Position numbers and translations under genes: made by a program. Under the pieces are notes generated by a model, which did not search any database, was not told the DNA's origin, and saw nothing but the letters and a program-made list of their open reading frames with translations. A stretch of 35,419 bases of DNA from the NCBI GenBank assembly GCA_003241845.1, contig QBMN01000025.1, forward strand, positions 1 to 35,419. Direction: 5' to 3'. Positions 1-8,598 of this stretch are shown piece after piece. This stretch comes from Shackletoniella antarctica (GTDB lineage: Bacteria; Cyanobacteriota; Cyanobacteriia; Phormidesmidales; Phormidesmidaceae). The number at the start of each line of letters is the position of its first letter. The first letter of the stretch is position 1.

Positions 1-702
1 CCCTACCCCCCCGACTTAGAGACCATAACGCGCCCTTTTGAGGCCATTCGAGCCGACTTTGAAGCTCTGGTAGACCGCACCGTGCTGCTCGACTTCACCC
101 TTGAAGAAGACGGCTTTGACCCGGTTTTCTACGGCCTTGAGGCGCTGCGCGACGCCCTCGCCGACCTGCTGCCCGAGGCCGAGGCCCAGGCCCTCTACCA
201 GCTGCTCGATGAGCAGGCCGAGGCCGCTAACCAACTTGGCGCCCTCTACCGCGACGTGGGTCGCCACTATATTTCCGCCTTCGCGGTGATCGCGGCTACC
301 CTGGGGGCGGTGCCCTTACCCTTTGCCACCATGCCGGTGCTCACGGCGCTTCAGGTGTCGATGGTGGGGCTATTGGGCAAACTCTATGGTCAAACCCTCA
401 GTCCTTCTCAAGCGGGCGGGTTGATCAGCGCGATCGCAGGCGGCTTCTTTGCCCAGGCCATCGGGCGCGAACTGATCAAATTCATCCCCGGCTTTGGTAG
501 TGTGGTCGCCGCCTCTTGGGCCGCTGCCTACACCTGGGCCTTGGGCGAAGGGGCCTGCGTCTACTTTGGCGACCTGCTCGGCGGCAAAAAACCTGATCCC
601 AAAAAGATTCAAACCGCCATGGCAGAAGCCTTTACTGCTGCCAAAGAACGATTCAAAACTGGGTCAGCCGACGCCAGTCATCCCAGCGCTAAGGAATCCT
701 AG
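1..702 (+). CDS. DUF697 / YcjF-type membrane protein, C-terminal part (5' end outside window)
   Basis: The frame is open from the first base, so the true start lies upstream of the window; the first internal ATG-like codons are not the start. The visible part begins with an acidic helical stretch. It continues with a hydrophobic, glycine-rich pair of segments (about 254-575, including LPFATMPVLTALQ and FIPGFGSVVAASWAAAYTWA) and ends in a charged lysine-rich tail. This arrangement is typical of the DUF697 domain, often found C-terminal to an Era-like GTPase domain in cyanobacteria. The GTPase part, if present, would be upstream. It is probably a membrane-associated protein whose precise role is unknown. 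It converges with the next gene, with 6 bp between stop codons. Confidence 0.7.
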   Translation, partial: PYPPDLETITRPFEAIRADFEALVDRTVLLDFTLEEDGFDPVFYGLEALRDALADLLPEAEAQALYQLLDEQAEAANQLGALYRDVGRHYISAFAVIAATLGAVPLPFATMPVLTALQVSMVGLLGKLYGQTLSPSQAGGLISAIAGGFFAQAIGRELIKFIPGFGSVVAASWAAAYTWALGEGACVYFGDLLGGKKPDPKKIQTAMAEAFTAAKERFKTGSADASHPSAKES

Positions 703-708
703 GTTCGG

Positions 709-1335
709 CTAGGCATCCTGGTCGCCGCCATGACGTTTACGCCATGCTGCCAAACCCATGCCCACTAACCCAGGCAATAGTGCCGGGGCGGGTACAGGGG
801 TAGGCTCTATAGTCAGATCGATTTTGAAGCCCAGCTGTCCAGGAATCGAAGTCAGGTTAGGGGCATCCCCTGGAGCAAATCCTAAAGGAAACACTACGTC
901 AATCCAGTTACCTGCCAGCAGCTTAACCATAGGATCTTTGCCTTTGCGGAAGGCTAAGCTGCCCGCAAGGGGAGTGATCTCAAAGCCAGTCACACGATTC
1001 TGTCCCGGTTGGCCAAAGCTGGGGGCTAGGAATCGATATATGTCTTTTCCAGAGGTGACATTGCCAAATCGGGAGTTTAGGGTGAACGAGATAGAGTTAT
1101 TACCCAGATCAATATCCCAAATGCCGCCAAATTGCTCAAGTTCTATATTTGAGCCAACAACTGCAACGTCGGTCGGCCCTTGAAAAATCTCAGGGTCTAA
1201 ATCGTCTTTATCGAGGAGGTTTGTGACTGTGACCGTGTTGCCCAGCGAGAATGCCTGAGCCGAGTCAGCCAAAATCATGCCCAACATCAGGGCAGTGCCA
1301 ACTGCCAGGCCAAGGCCTGCGAGTTTCTCCTTCAT
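709..1335 (-). CDS. Secreted protein with PTPA/PEP-CTERM-like sorting tail
   Basis: A 208-residue protein with an N-terminal signal peptide (hydrophobic run LAGLGLAVGTALMLGMILA, then an AQA cleavage-like site near residue 28). The body is mostly beta-type, with FTLNSRFGN and GFEITPL stretches. The tail has the motif PTPVPAPALLPGLVGMGLAA followed by WRKR. That is the layout of cyanobacterial PTPA-CTERM/PEP-CTERM sorting signals: a Pro/Ala motif, a transmembrane helix and a basic cluster. Family knowledge predicts export and processing by an exosortase-like enzyme at the cell surface; none is visible in this window. The start is supported by GGAGA five bases upstream of the ATG. The biological role of the body is not recognised. 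Confidence 0.8.
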   Translation of the reverse strand: MKEKLAGLGLAVGTALMLGMILADSAQAFSLGNTVTVTNLLDKDDLDPEIFQGPTDVAVVGSNIELEQFGGIWDIDLGNNSISFTLNSRFGNVTSGKDIYRFLAPSFGQPGQNRVTGFEITPLAGSLAFRKGKDPMVKLLAGNWIDVVFPLGFAPGDAPNLTSIPGQLGFKIDLTIEPTPVPAPALLPGLVGMGLAAWRKRHGGDQDA

Positions 1336-1683
1336 CTGCTTCTCCGGAGCGGGGGCTTTAAATACTTACGAGAGGCAGATGCACCGTCCGGGTAACTCGC
1401 GATTTTAAAGCTGCTGGCAGAAACTGTTGGCAACCCTGCCAGCGAAAAATTCATGCTCCGGTCACGTTCTAACAAAAAACATGGGGGTTCTGCGGGTCTT
1501 TGGCTAGAAAGTTTGCCAAGCCTTGACAAATCCATCAGTAGTCTCCCCTATGCAGCCAACCGGTGAATCCATCCTCGCGAGTGCCAAGTTTTGCCTGGCC
1601 CAGGAAGATGTCTCGCAGCAAATATCCCAAGCGGTGTCGACCGATACAGAGGATTGACCTCGTTCAATCGAAGCTATAGCCAT
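1336..1683. other. Intergenic region between divergent genes
   Basis: This 348-bp gap separates the PTPA-CTERM gene (leftwards) from the GAF-LuxR gene (rightwards). The first bases hold the leftward ribosome binding site. A TTGACA hexamer lies at 1523-1528 but has no convincing -10 at normal spacing. A minus-strand frame at 1332-1535 has no ribosome binding site or recognisable content, so I do not call it. No repeat or RNA gene is apparent. Confidence 0.5.
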
Positions 1684-3192
1684 ATGGCAAGAACACCCGT
1701 GAGTTCTGCTCTCGCCAGCGTGGATAGCTCTAGAGCTGATGTGCCCAACCAGGCCCGACTGCTGCTTGACTTGCAGCGGGTCAACAAAATTGCCCAGCGG
1801 CTGTCAGGATGTTTGGAAACAGAGACCGTTGCTCGCTTTGTCACCGACGGCCTGGTTGACCAGTTTGGCTGCGCCTTTGCCCGCATCTGGGTGGTAGAAC
1901 CTGACCAAACTGCCCTGCGGCTGGTGGCCTCGTCGGGGTTGTATACCCACACCAACGGCTCCTTTGCACGGGTGCCCATGGGGGCCTATAAGGTGGGCAA
2001 AATTGCCCAAAACCGGGTGCCTTTTCTCAGCAATCGCCTGGCCGAAGAGGCCTGGGTGAAAGACCGTGACTGGGCGATCGCCAACCGCATCCAGGGGTTT
2101 GCAGGCTATCCGCTGATGACCGGCGATCGCGTCATTGGCGTACTGGCCACCTTTAGCCACAGCCCTATGGCGGCAGAATTTTTAGAGGTGTTGCAGGTGC
2201 TCTGCATGACCGCCACCGTCGCCCTAGATGCGGCCCTGAGGGTAGACATCAAGCAGACCCTGGCGCAAGTCTCGGCTCGACCGTCGAGCCTATCTGACCA
2301 GCTCGCCACGATTTTGACCAGCACTACTATGGCCCTGGTGGGCACCGAAACCTCGCTGCCAGCGGCTACGGGCTATATCTTTGTGCAGCTAGCAGAGTTG
2401 CTCAACGACGTTGACTGCGACTACGCCCGGCTAGTGTACGGCGCCGCAGAGGTGGTGCTGGAGGCTATTGTCGCAATACCGACGGTTGCTACACTGACAG
2501 CTTCGACACCGACAGCTTCGACACCGACAGCAGACAGCGCCGATACGGCTGAAGCGATAGGTGCCCGCTGGCGATCGCACTGCCACCAGCTTGATTTTAT
2601 GGCCAGCTGTCTGGGAGGTACTTTTCAGACCCAGCCCGGCCCCCGGCAGCAGATGGTGCAACTGTCCCTGCAAATTCCCTACGGTGACGGGCTAACGGGC
2701 ACTCTGGTCAGCATTCAGTGCACCACAGCGCTGGTGCAGGTGGCGCTCACCGGCATGGCCTACAAAGCCAGACTCACCCCGAGCGACCCCGCCGACCCCG
2801 CCGCCGTGGTCATTACCGACAGCATCGCCGTTGCCCAGAGTGCCACCCAGGCTATTTGGGTGCGGGTTAATGGCTCTAGCCTGCCCCCCGCCCAGGTCAG
2901 AGCCGTAATCGACTGGACGGTCGATGCTGAGCAGCTCGCGCAGATAGTACAGCTTGTGGTCCAGGGCAAGTCGGTAGCAGCTATGCCCACCGCCGATCTG
3001 CCGCGCCCATCGGAACGAGAGCAGGAGATTATGGCGCTGCTAGCGCAGGGGTTGCGCGATCGCGACATCGCCAACCGCCTTTACATCAGCGAAAGTACAG
3101 TAAAATTCCACATCAACAACAGCCTCACCAAGCTCCAGGCCAAAAATCGCTACCAGGCCGTCTACCAGGCCGCCATCCAAGGGTGGATTTAG
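1684..3192 (+). CDS. GAF-domain LuxR-family transcriptional regulator
   Basis: A 502-residue protein. Residues of about 30-190 form a GAF sensor domain (DGLVDQFGCAFARIWVVEP; later IQGFAGYPLMTGDRVIGVLA), as in cyanobacterial light or redox sensors. No GAF chromophore cysteine motif is obvious. A middle region contains a small tandem repeat (TASTPTASTPTA). The C-terminal 60 residues are a LuxR-type helix-turn-helix (SEREQEIMALLAQG, then DIANRLYISESTVKFHINN). It therefore probably binds DNA in response to a small ligand or chromophore. There is no receiver domain, so it is not a classical response regulator. I chose the ATG at 1684; the frame also extends to a TTG at 1591, but those residues look non-coding. 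The target genes are unknown. Confidence 0.82.
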   Translation: MARTPVSSALASVDSSRADVPNQARLLLDLQRVNKIAQRLSGCLETETVARFVTDGLVDQFGCAFARIWVVEPDQTALRLVASSGLYTHTNGSFARVPMGAYKVGKIAQNRVPFLSNRLAEEAWVKDRDWAIANRIQGFAGYPLMTGDRVIGVLATFSHSPMAAEFLEVLQVLCMTATVALDAALRVDIKQTLAQVSARPSSLSDQLATILTSTTMALVGTETSLPAATGYIFVQLAELLNDVDCDYARLVYGAAEVVLEAIVAIPTVATLTASTPTASTPTADSADTAEAIGARWRSHCHQLDFMASCLGGTFQTQPGPRQQMVQLSLQIPYGDGLTGTLVSIQCTTALVQVALTGMAYKARLTPSDPADPAAVVITDSIAVAQSATQAIWVRVNGSSLPPAQVRAVIDWTVDAEQLAQIVQLVVQGKSVAAMPTADLPRPSEREQEIMALLAQGLRDRDIANRLYISESTVKFHINNSLTKLQAKNRYQAVYQAAIQGWI

Positions 3193-3294
3193 CAGCCCGA
3201 AGCTCTTGACTGGGCTGTCCAGAGGATTGCTTGACCTGGGTACGTTAGATCTAAAACGTGAGCCAGACAACCCTGGCGTTAGGAGCACAAACCA

Positions 3295-3597
3295 ATGGAT
3301 GATCTAATTAGCCTGCTTGTTCAAATTTTAATTGCGATGGCCTGTGCCTTTGCCGCCAATGTTCTAGTGCCCAGACAGGTACCCGGCAAGCTTTTAGGCC
3401 TGGTGATCATTGGCCTAATTGGCGTGTTTCTGGGCCAGTGGGTGGCCAGCTATCTGCTTCAGCAATACAGCTTCACCCCGCCCTGGCTGACCTGGAGTTT
3501 TCAAGGGGTGCCGGTGGTGCCCTCTATTATTGGCTCCACCATTGTGCTCTACGTGGTGACGGCCTTTCTTAGCTGGGGTCGCTACGGCAATCGCTAG
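3295..3597 (+). CDS. GlsB/YeaQ/YmgE-family (transglycosylase-associated) small membrane protein
   Basis: A 100-residue inner-membrane protein with three hydrophobic segments. It has the pattern of the GlsB/YeaQ/YmgE family, in which short segments contain small-residue turns such as GLVIIGLIGVFLGQW. Family members are usually about 80-110 residues and are often stress-induced, but their biochemical role is not settled. A GGAG motif (TTAGGAGCACAAACC) lies about ten bases before the ATG and supports the start. The gene follows the LuxR regulator in the same direction with about 100 bp between them. It may be its own unit. A GTAGG-bounded repeat lies just downstream. Confidence 0.68.
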   Translation: MDDLISLLVQILIAMACAFAANVLVPRQVPGKLLGLVIIGLIGVFLGQWVASYLLQQYSFTPPWLTWSFQGVPVVPSIIGSTIVLYVVTAFLSWGRYGNR

Positions 3598-3633
3598 GGG
3601 ATTAGGCGACTTCTGGAAAATAGTTTCCCCATG

Positions 3634-3653
3634 GTAGGCAGTGCCCACCCTAC
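3634..3653. repeat. Short GTAGG...CCTAC palindromic element (dispersed repeat)
   Basis: Bounded by GTAGG (3634-3638) and CCTAC (3649-3653). The 19-base string at 3637-3655 is exactly the reverse complement of 19232-19250 downstream of serA, so it is a dispersed repeat within this window. It lies between two convergent genes. Confidence 0.65.
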
Positions 3654-3758
3654 AGAGGCTACAGTCGCTGGACTTAAAGCTGGTATCTGCTTTCCTGGAA
3701 ATCTCCTTAGTCGCTAAGGATTCCTACATCCTATGGCCCTGGGCATTAGACCTGGGCG

Positions 3759-4355
3759 CTAGCGATCGCTATACCGCTCCTCCGCCCAGGGTTCGCCCCG
3801 TCGATGGTAGCCGTTGCGCTCCCAAAACCCCAGGGCCGGGTCGGCTAAAAACTCTATGCCGCTAATCCACTTAGCGCTTTTCCAAGCGTAGAGATGGGGC
3901 ACCACTAGCCGCACAGGGCCGCCGTGGTCGGGGGGCAGCGGCTCCCCAGAGAGGGTGTGGGCCAGGAAATTCTCGGGCCGGTTAAAGTCTGCCAGATCCA
4001 GGTTGGTGGTGTAGCCGCCGTAGCAGTGCAGCATCACGTGGGCCGCTGCTGGCTCCACCGTAAGCTGCGCCATCAGGTCGGTGACGCGCACCCCGCGCCA
4101 GGTCACGTCTAGCTTTGACCAGGTAGTTACGCAGTGAAAGTCAGCGGTAAACTCGCTCTGGGGCAGCGCCATCAGGTCGTCCCAGGTCAACACCTGAGCC
4201 TCAGCCAGGCCGCTGATGGTCAGCGACCAGTCAGGTGCAGCGATCGCCGGAGTATCCCCATAGGTGAGCACCGGAAACCCCTTCGCCAGGTGCTGGCCCG
4301 GCGGAACTCGATCTGCTAATTCGGGGCCAGGTTTGTGAAAGAACTTACCAGCCAT
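3759..4355 (-). CDS. Sulfite-oxidase-family molybdopterin-binding oxidoreductase
   Basis: A 198-residue single-domain member of the sulfite oxidase/MsrP (YedY) molybdopterin fold. The hallmark is FHCVTTWSK (about residues 73-81), whose cysteine 75 should ligate molybdenum. Other family motifs are HCYGGYTTNLDL, DHGGPVRLVVPHLYAWKSAKW and the C-terminal GFWERNGYH. No Tat signal peptide is visible, so unlike MsrP it is probably cytoplasmic. The substrate is not predictable. The start at 4355 (MAGKFFHKPG) is preferred over an upstream in-frame ATG at 4424, because GAGG lies six bases before it and the extra residues look non-coding. A small zinc-ribbon gene lies just upstream on the same strand. 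Confidence 0.85.
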   Translation of the reverse strand: MAGKFFHKPGPELADRVPPGQHLAKGFPVLTYGDTPAIAAPDWSLTISGLAEAQVLTWDDLMALPQSEFTADFHCVTTWSKLDVTWRGVRVTDLMAQLTVEPAAAHVMLHCYGGYTTNLDLADFNRPENFLAHTLSGEPLPPDHGGPVRLVVPHLYAWKSAKWISGIEFLADPALGFWERNGYHRRGEPWAEERYSDR

Positions 4356-4465
4356 AGATGCCTCACTGACTAGGGCAGTTCCATTGTCGCTCAACCCATG
4401 GCAACCCGATAATGTCTCAGGCAAAATTTAGGGCGTATGAGAATGGATGTATGGAAAAATAGGGG

Positions 4466-4618
4466 CTAAGCCGCGAAGTCCCGGATCAAGCGCTTGAGCC
4501 AGTGGCGCGATCGCACATCCACATAGCCTTTACATCGTGAGCACTGACGAATGCCCCGCACCCCAATGTGCAGCAGATGTTGATTGTTGCAGTGAGGACA
4601 ATGGTGTTGCTGAGCCAT
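4466..4618 (-). CDS. Small zinc-ribbon protein, 50 aa
   Basis: A short frame of 50 codons plus stop, reading MAQQHHCPHCNNQHLLHIGV at its start. It has two CxxC pairs, CPHC (residues 7-10) and CSRC (26-29), spaced as in a zinc ribbon, and a basic C-terminal half (RSRHWLKRLIRDF). The four cysteines and the coherent composition argue that it is a real gene. The ribosome binding site is weak. It lies 110 bp upstream of the molybdopterin protein on the same strand and could be cotranscribed. It may bind zinc or nucleic acid. The function is unknown. Confidence 0.6.
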   Translation of the reverse strand: MAQQHHCPHCNNQHLLHIGVRGIRQCSRCKGYVDVRSRHWLKRLIRDFAA

Positions 4619-4803
4619 AGCTTTACTTAGAAATAGCTTTATTTAGAAAAAAGGCACCAAAAATTGAAGTTGACAGTCTGGATGGAGATCAGCTGGGGGT
4701 TTACGATCCTGACACTGCCATTGTGAAAGCTGGGGCTTGGTTTTAAGGGTGCCCAGAGACAGTGTTTAAATCGTCTCCAAAGCCCAACCCACCCCCATAT
4801 CAA

Positions 4804-4837
4804 AACCGCACCCTAGCCCTTCAGCTAGAGTGCGGTT
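4804..4837 (-). terminator. Hairpin terminator downstream of ndhD2
   Basis: The arms AACCGCAC and GTGCGGTT, plus CTAGC/GCTAG, enclose a six-base loop, with one mismatch between the two paired blocks. Read on the minus strand the hairpin runs into TTTTGATAT. It lies 28 bp past the ndhD2 stop codon. Confidence 0.7.
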
Positions 4838-4865
4838 GATATCTGTCAGATCTTTCGGCTTAGGC

Positions 4866-6476
4866 CTAGTCGATTTGAGACGTAGCCAGGGTGGGCAGCT
4901 CAGCCACTGTCACCTTGGGAGCCGACAGAATGTGGGTGTAGAGGGGCGAAGTCGGTGCGGCTGCCAACAGGGTCTGCTGCACCCGGCTTGCCACCTCAAC
5001 GGTTTTCGCGTCGTACACCTGGGTGGCCAGCTTGGGGTAGAGACCGATACCGATAATGGGCACCAGCAGACAGGCCGCCACAAAGGCTTCCCGAGGGCGA
5101 ATGTCAATGATGTTTGGCGCTTTGGCCACAACCGCACCGGCATCACCGTAGAAGATCCGGCGCAGCATCGACAGCAGGTAGATGGGCGATAGCACCACAC
5201 CGACCGCAGCGCCAATGATAATCACCGTCTTAAAGGTCGTGCTGTAGACATCGCTGGTAGCCATGCCCAAGAACACCGCAATCTCGCTAACAAAACCGCT
5301 CATGCCGGGCAGAGCCAAGGACGCCATCGAAGCCGCTGTGAAGAAGGCAAAGCTGGTCGGCATCTTGCGAGCTATACCACCCATCTCATTCATATCGAGG
5401 GTTTGGGTGCGCTCGTAGGTCACCCCAGAGAGGAAGAACATCACCGCCGCAATCAACCCGTGAGAGATCATTTGCAGCACGGCACCGCTCATGCCTAGGG
5501 TAGTGAAAGTAGCACAGCCGATCAGCACAAATCCCATGTGGGCCACTGACGAGTAGGCCATGCGGCGCTTGAGGTTGTCTTGACCAAAGGCCGTTATAGA
5601 CGCGTAGATCACATTGACCACGCCGAGAATGGCCAGGAAAGGCGCAAAATAGAGATGGGCGTCGGGCAGCATCTCAATATTCATGCGAATCAGGCCATAG
5701 CCCGCCATCTTTAGCAGCACCCCGGCTAAAATCATTGACACCGCCGCAGGCGCTTCACTGTGGGCATCGGGCAGCCAGGTGTGCAGGGGAAAGATCGGCA
5801 GCTTGACCGCAAAGGCCACCAAAAAGGCTGCGTACACCCATAGCTGGAAGGTCAGGCTGTAGTCTTTCTGGGCCAGCTCCGTCAGGTTAAAGGTGACGGT
5901 ATCGCCGTAGAAGGCCATCGCTAGGGCCGCTACCAGAATGAAGATGGACCCAATGGCCGTGTAGAGAATAAATTTAGTCGCTGCATAGAGGCGTTTTTTG
6001 CCGCCCCAGATGGAAATCAGCAGGTACACCGGCACCAGCTCCAATTCCCACATAAAGAAGAACATAACCAAGTCTTGGGCCAAAAACACCCCAACCTGGG
6101 CGCTATACATCACCAGCAGCAGGCTGAAATAAAGGCGAGGGCGGCGAGTGATATTCCAAGACGCCAAAATGGCCAGAGTAGTCACCAGACCGCTCAGCAC
6201 CACCAGCGGCATGGCCAAGCCGTCGGCCCCCAAAGACCAGGTGAGACCCACCTGGGGCACCCAATCGTAGCGCTCAATCAGCTGTAGCCCAGGCTGGTTA
6301 AGGTTGTAAAAATTAGCAAACGTGTAGAGAATTAACGAAAACTCGATGAAGCCAATGCCCAGAGCGTACCAGCGCAGGGTTTGCCCATTGCGATCAGGCA
6401 GCACCGGTATCGGCAAAATTGCCAGTAAAGGCAACAAAACTAGGGTCGTCAGCCACGGAAATTGTTCGGTCAGCAT
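4866..6476 (-). CDS. ndhD2: NAD(P)H-quinone oxidoreductase chain 4 (NdhD2-type)
   Basis: A 536-residue polytopic thylakoid membrane protein, the antiporter-like subunit of cyanobacterial NDH-1, which pumps protons during respiration and cyclic electron flow. Family signatures are [40 protein letters not shown] and [16 protein letters not shown]. The C-terminal [15 protein letters not shown] and the block [21 protein letters not shown] resemble NdhD2 rather than NdhD1 as I recall those proteins. NdhD2 would place it in a respiratory NDH-1 form rather than a CO2-uptake form. I chose ATG 6476 ([14 protein letters not shown]), which aligns with family N-termini; an in-frame ATG at 6593 would add 39 non-family residues. 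A hairpin terminator follows. It stands alone here, without other ndh genes. Confidence 0.92.
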   Translation of the reverse strand: MLTEQFPWLTTLVLLPLLAILPIPVLPDRNGQTLRWYALGIGFIEFSLILYTFANFYNLNQPGLQLIERYDWVPQVGLTWSLGADGLAMPLVVLSGLVTTLAILASWNITRRPRLYFSLLLVMYSAQVGVFLAQDLVMFFFMWELELVPVYLLISIWGGKKRLYAATKFILYTAIGSIFILVAALAMAFYGDTVTFNLTELAQKDYSLTFQLWVYAAFLVAFAVKLPIFPLHTWLPDAHSEAPAAVSMILAGVLLKMAGYGLIRMNIEMLPDAHLYFAPFLAILGVVNVIYASITAFGQDNLKRRMAYSSVAHMGFVLIGCATFTTLGMSGAVLQMISHGLIAAVMFFLSGVTYERTQTLDMNEMGGIARKMPTSFAFFTAASMASLALPGMSGFVSEIAVFLGMATSDVYSTTFKTVIIIGAAVGVVLSPIYLLSMLRRIFYGDAGAVVAKAPNIIDIRPREAFVAACLLVPIIGIGLYPKLATQVYDAKTVEVASRVQQTLLAAAPTSPLYTHILSAPKVTVAELPTLATSQID

Positions 6477-6966
6477 GACAATTCGCGTGAGTACTACAAC
6501 AAAACAGCCAGCGCATTCAGGTTCCGGTTTTAGTGTCGGTTTGAGGCGGACACACACCTTGGGCAGACATCTTTTGACAAAATGACCTACCAATGCTGTT
6601 CGCGGCGGCCTACCCTAGGCGAGGAGGTCGGAGGACTTCAGCGAGCGAGTTGTGGCCCTAGAGCGTACAACAGAGAAACAAACCGGACGACAGGTCGATA
6701 GAGAGATATACCTATCTGTGCGCTCGTTTTTAGTATAAGAAACTTAATAAACATTTGATAAGTAATTTTCGGCGAAAATCTCAAAATATTGATACTCAGA
6801 GGCCTGTCATGAAAGTACTGCAAGGCTTTGAGCTGCTTTTCACATTTGAATTAATCAGAATTATCATTCACATTTAGATACGTCAATATCTAAATTGTTA
6901 CATTCCAGCCTCTGGCCCAGGGTTGAGGCGTGGTTTCTGGCGTGGGCCAGAGGCTGCTGAGAGGGG
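6477..6966. other. Intergenic region between thrB and ndhD2
   Basis: About 490 bp. The right half is AT-rich, with TTAATAAACATTTGATAAG-like tracts near 6745, and probably holds the leftward ndhD2 promoter; I see no certain -10/-35 pair. Small frames here (for example minus-strand 6638-6823) lack family content and a ribosome binding site. The hairpin at 6906-6956 belongs to the end of thrB. Confidence 0.45.
6906..6956 (-). terminator. Perfect 14-bp inverted repeat downstream of thrB
   Basis: The arms CAGCCTCTGGCCCA (6906-6919) and TGGGCCAGAGGCTG (6943-6956) pair perfectly around a 23-base loop. This lies 10 bp past the thrB stop. There is no long T run, so it would be a non-canonical terminator or a 3'-end stabilising hairpin. 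Confidence 0.55.
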
Positions 6967-7890
6967 CTAGGTGAAGGTAACCTGTGCTCCGCTGGTCTCT
7001 AGGGCCAGCACATGGCCCTGAACTTTTTGGCCCAACTGCTCCCAGGTGTTGACCATCGCCGTGGCCACCGCCGCACTGTAAACCGCTGGGGCTAGGGCCA
7101 GCAGCGTCGGCCCTGCGCCGCTAATCACCAGGCCGTAGGCACCCGCCTCTAGGGCGGCGGCGGCAACGGCATCGTAGCCAGGGATCAGCGTTTGGCGGTA
7201 GGGCTGATGAATGCGATCGCCCATCGCCTCCCGTAGCCAGTCGCCTCGACCCGTCTCTAGCCCGCGCAGCAGCAGCCCCAGGTGAGCGGTGTTAAAAATG
7301 GCGTCGGCCCGGCTGTAGGTGGCAGGCAGCACCCGGCGAGCAGCGGCAGTAGACAACTCAAAATTGGGGACAGCCACGACGGGAATAATGTCTTTGTGCC
7401 AGGCCAGGGGGCATAGGGTTGAAATGCCATGCTCACCGGTAACGGCGAGTTGGCAGCCGCCGACAAGGGCCGGTACGACGTTGTCGGGGTGCCCCTCAAG
7501 GGCGATCGCCATCTCCACTAGCGCTGCCTGAGCTAGGGGGCGATCGCGCAGCCCGTTGGCCCCCAGCAGCCCGCCGACAATAGCGGTCGATGAACTGCCC
7601 AGCCCGCGCGCCAAAGGTACATCTAGATCGACGGCAATCTCGACGGCGGGCACCGCCAGGCCCTGCTGCTGATAAAAGTAGGCAAAGGCTTTGTAGGCTA
7701 GATTCGAGGCATCCGTAGCGACCCGCCCGGCATCCAGGCCTCTGACTGTGATGGCGACCGTTCCCGGCGCGCGATCAGTCGACGTGAAGTGGAAGCGGTT
7801 GTAAAGCGTCAGGGCTGCGCCCAAACAGTCAAAGCCGGGGCCGATGTTAGCGGTGGTGGCGGGCACAGTTACAGACACAGATGTTGACAC
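6967..7890 (-). CDS. thrB: Homoserine kinase
   Basis: A 307-residue GHMP-family kinase that phosphorylates L-homoserine in the cytoplasm, the penultimate step of threonine synthesis. The N-terminus VTVPATTANIGPGFDCLGAA and the glycine-rich nucleotide loop PLARGLGSSSTAIVGG (about residues 91-106) are diagnostic. The late motif GLVISGAGPTLLAL is the third GHMP motif. Length is normal for the family. It stands alone on the minus strand, followed by a hairpin. Three short direct repeats lie immediately upstream of its start codon (7907-7947) and could be in its 5' leader. Certainty is high. Confidence 0.96.
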   Translation of the reverse strand: MSTSVSVTVPATTANIGPGFDCLGAALTLYNRFHFTSTDRAPGTVAITVRGLDAGRVATDASNLAYKAFAYFYQQQGLAVPAVEIAVDLDVPLARGLGSSSTAIVGGLLGANGLRDRPLAQAALVEMAIALEGHPDNVVPALVGGCQLAVTGEHGISTLCPLAWHKDIIPVVAVPNFELSTAAARRVLPATYSRADAIFNTAHLGLLLRGLETGRGDWLREAMGDRIHQPYRQTLIPGYDAVAAAALEAGAYGLVISGAGPTLLALAPAVYSAAVATAMVNTWEQLGQKVQGHVLALETSGAQVTFT

Positions 7891-7906
7891 CGCAAAAGCC
7901 TCCGGT

Positions 7907-7947
7907 AGTTTAGGAACGCACTTTAGGAACGCAGTTTAGGAACATTT
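7907..7947. repeat. Three tandem copies of a 13-bp unit upstream of thrB
   Basis: The unit TTTAGGAACGCA, or a close variant, occurs three times in a row at 7907-7920, 7921-7933 and 7934-7947; the last copy ends in ATTT. It lies 17 bp from the thrB start codon. It could be a slippage product or a repeated operator; I cannot decide which. Confidence 0.6.
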
Positions 7948-8021
7948 GCCAAAGCCAGTATCTCTTGTTACGGGCCATCATTCCAGCCTGTGGAGCGCGG
8001 ATGTCCCAGTCCTCCGGGCGT

Positions 8022-8037
8022 TTCTATTAGGATAGAA
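8022..8037. promoter_or_regulatory. Small inverted repeat upstream of the SLH gene
   Basis: TTCTAT and ATAGAA are separated by TAGG, 33 bp upstream of the SLH gene start. It could be an operator or part of a promoter. The evidence is only the symmetry. Confidence 0.25.
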
Positions 8038-8069
8038 GGCAAATATCTAAGGGCTGTTTAGGAGACCGC

Positions 8070-8516
8070 ATGATGGTAATAACGACATTGGGTCAATGGG
8101 GATTAAGGGCCGCCCTGGGCTTTGGCCTGGTCGCCTTGGCAACGGTAGAGCCAGCCCAGGCCAGCCCCGCCCCCCTGATTGCCCCAGGCGACCTCTCGGC
8201 CCAGGCAGAGGGACAAACTCTGGTACTACCTTTCACCGACGTGCCCACCGATCACTGGGCCTATCAAGCTCTGCTAAATCTGGCCGGGGTCTATGGCTGC
8301 GTCAGCGGCTACCCCGACGGCACCTTTCAGGGCGAAAACGCCGTCAGCCGCTACGAGTTTGCGGCGGGCATGGACTCCTGTCTAAACGTGCTGGCAGAGA
8401 TGGCAGCCCAACAGGCTCAGGCGCGCGATCGCGAGGTGCAATCACTGATCCAGTCCATGGAGCAGTCCCTCGGTGAGCTGCGAGATCTGGAGTCTGACCT
8501 GCCCGAGACTCCCTAG
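8070..8516 (+). CDS. Stand-alone SLH-domain exported protein (porin N-terminus-like)
   Basis: A 148-residue protein. It has a signal peptide (hydrophobic residues about 10-25, ending VEPAQAS), a single S-layer-homology domain (residues about 50-105, with FTDVPTDHWAYQALLNLAG, YGCVSGYPDGTF and SRYEFAAGMDSC), then a predicted coiled coil rich in Gln, Glu and Leu. This is exactly the N-terminal arrangement of cyanobacterial SLH-OprB (iron-uptake) porins, but the beta-barrel domain is absent and no barrel sequence follows. It could be a genuine short periplasmic peptidoglycan-binding protein or the surviving head of a deleted porin. AGGAG five bases before the ATG supports translation. It converges with thrS. 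Confidence 0.8.
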   Translation: MMVITTLGQWGLRAALGFGLVALATVEPAQASPAPLIAPGDLSAQAEGQTLVLPFTDVPTDHWAYQALLNLAGVYGCVSGYPDGTFQGENAVSRYEFAAGMDSCLNVLAEMAAQQAQARDREVQSLIQSMEQSLGELRDLESDLPETP

Positions 8517-8527
8517 GTGTGGCACAA

Positions 8528-8585
8528 CCTCGGTTTCTTTTCCTGCCAGCCCAGGAGTGTTACACCAACAAGCAAGAAACCGGGG
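8528..8585. terminator. Inverted repeat between convergent SLH gene and thrS
   Basis: CCTCGGTTTCTT (8528-8539) pairs with AAGAAACCGGGG (8574-8585), with one G-T wobble, around a 34-base loop. It lies in the 82-bp gap between two converging genes and could terminate either transcript. Confidence 0.45.
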
Positions 8586-8598
8586 CGATTGGTGCAGC

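Noticed and set aside
1332-1535. Minus-strand frame of 67 codons upstream of the PTPA-CTERM gene
   Set aside because: It overlaps that gene's start by four bases, has no ribosome binding site and no recognisable sequence; better as upstream region.
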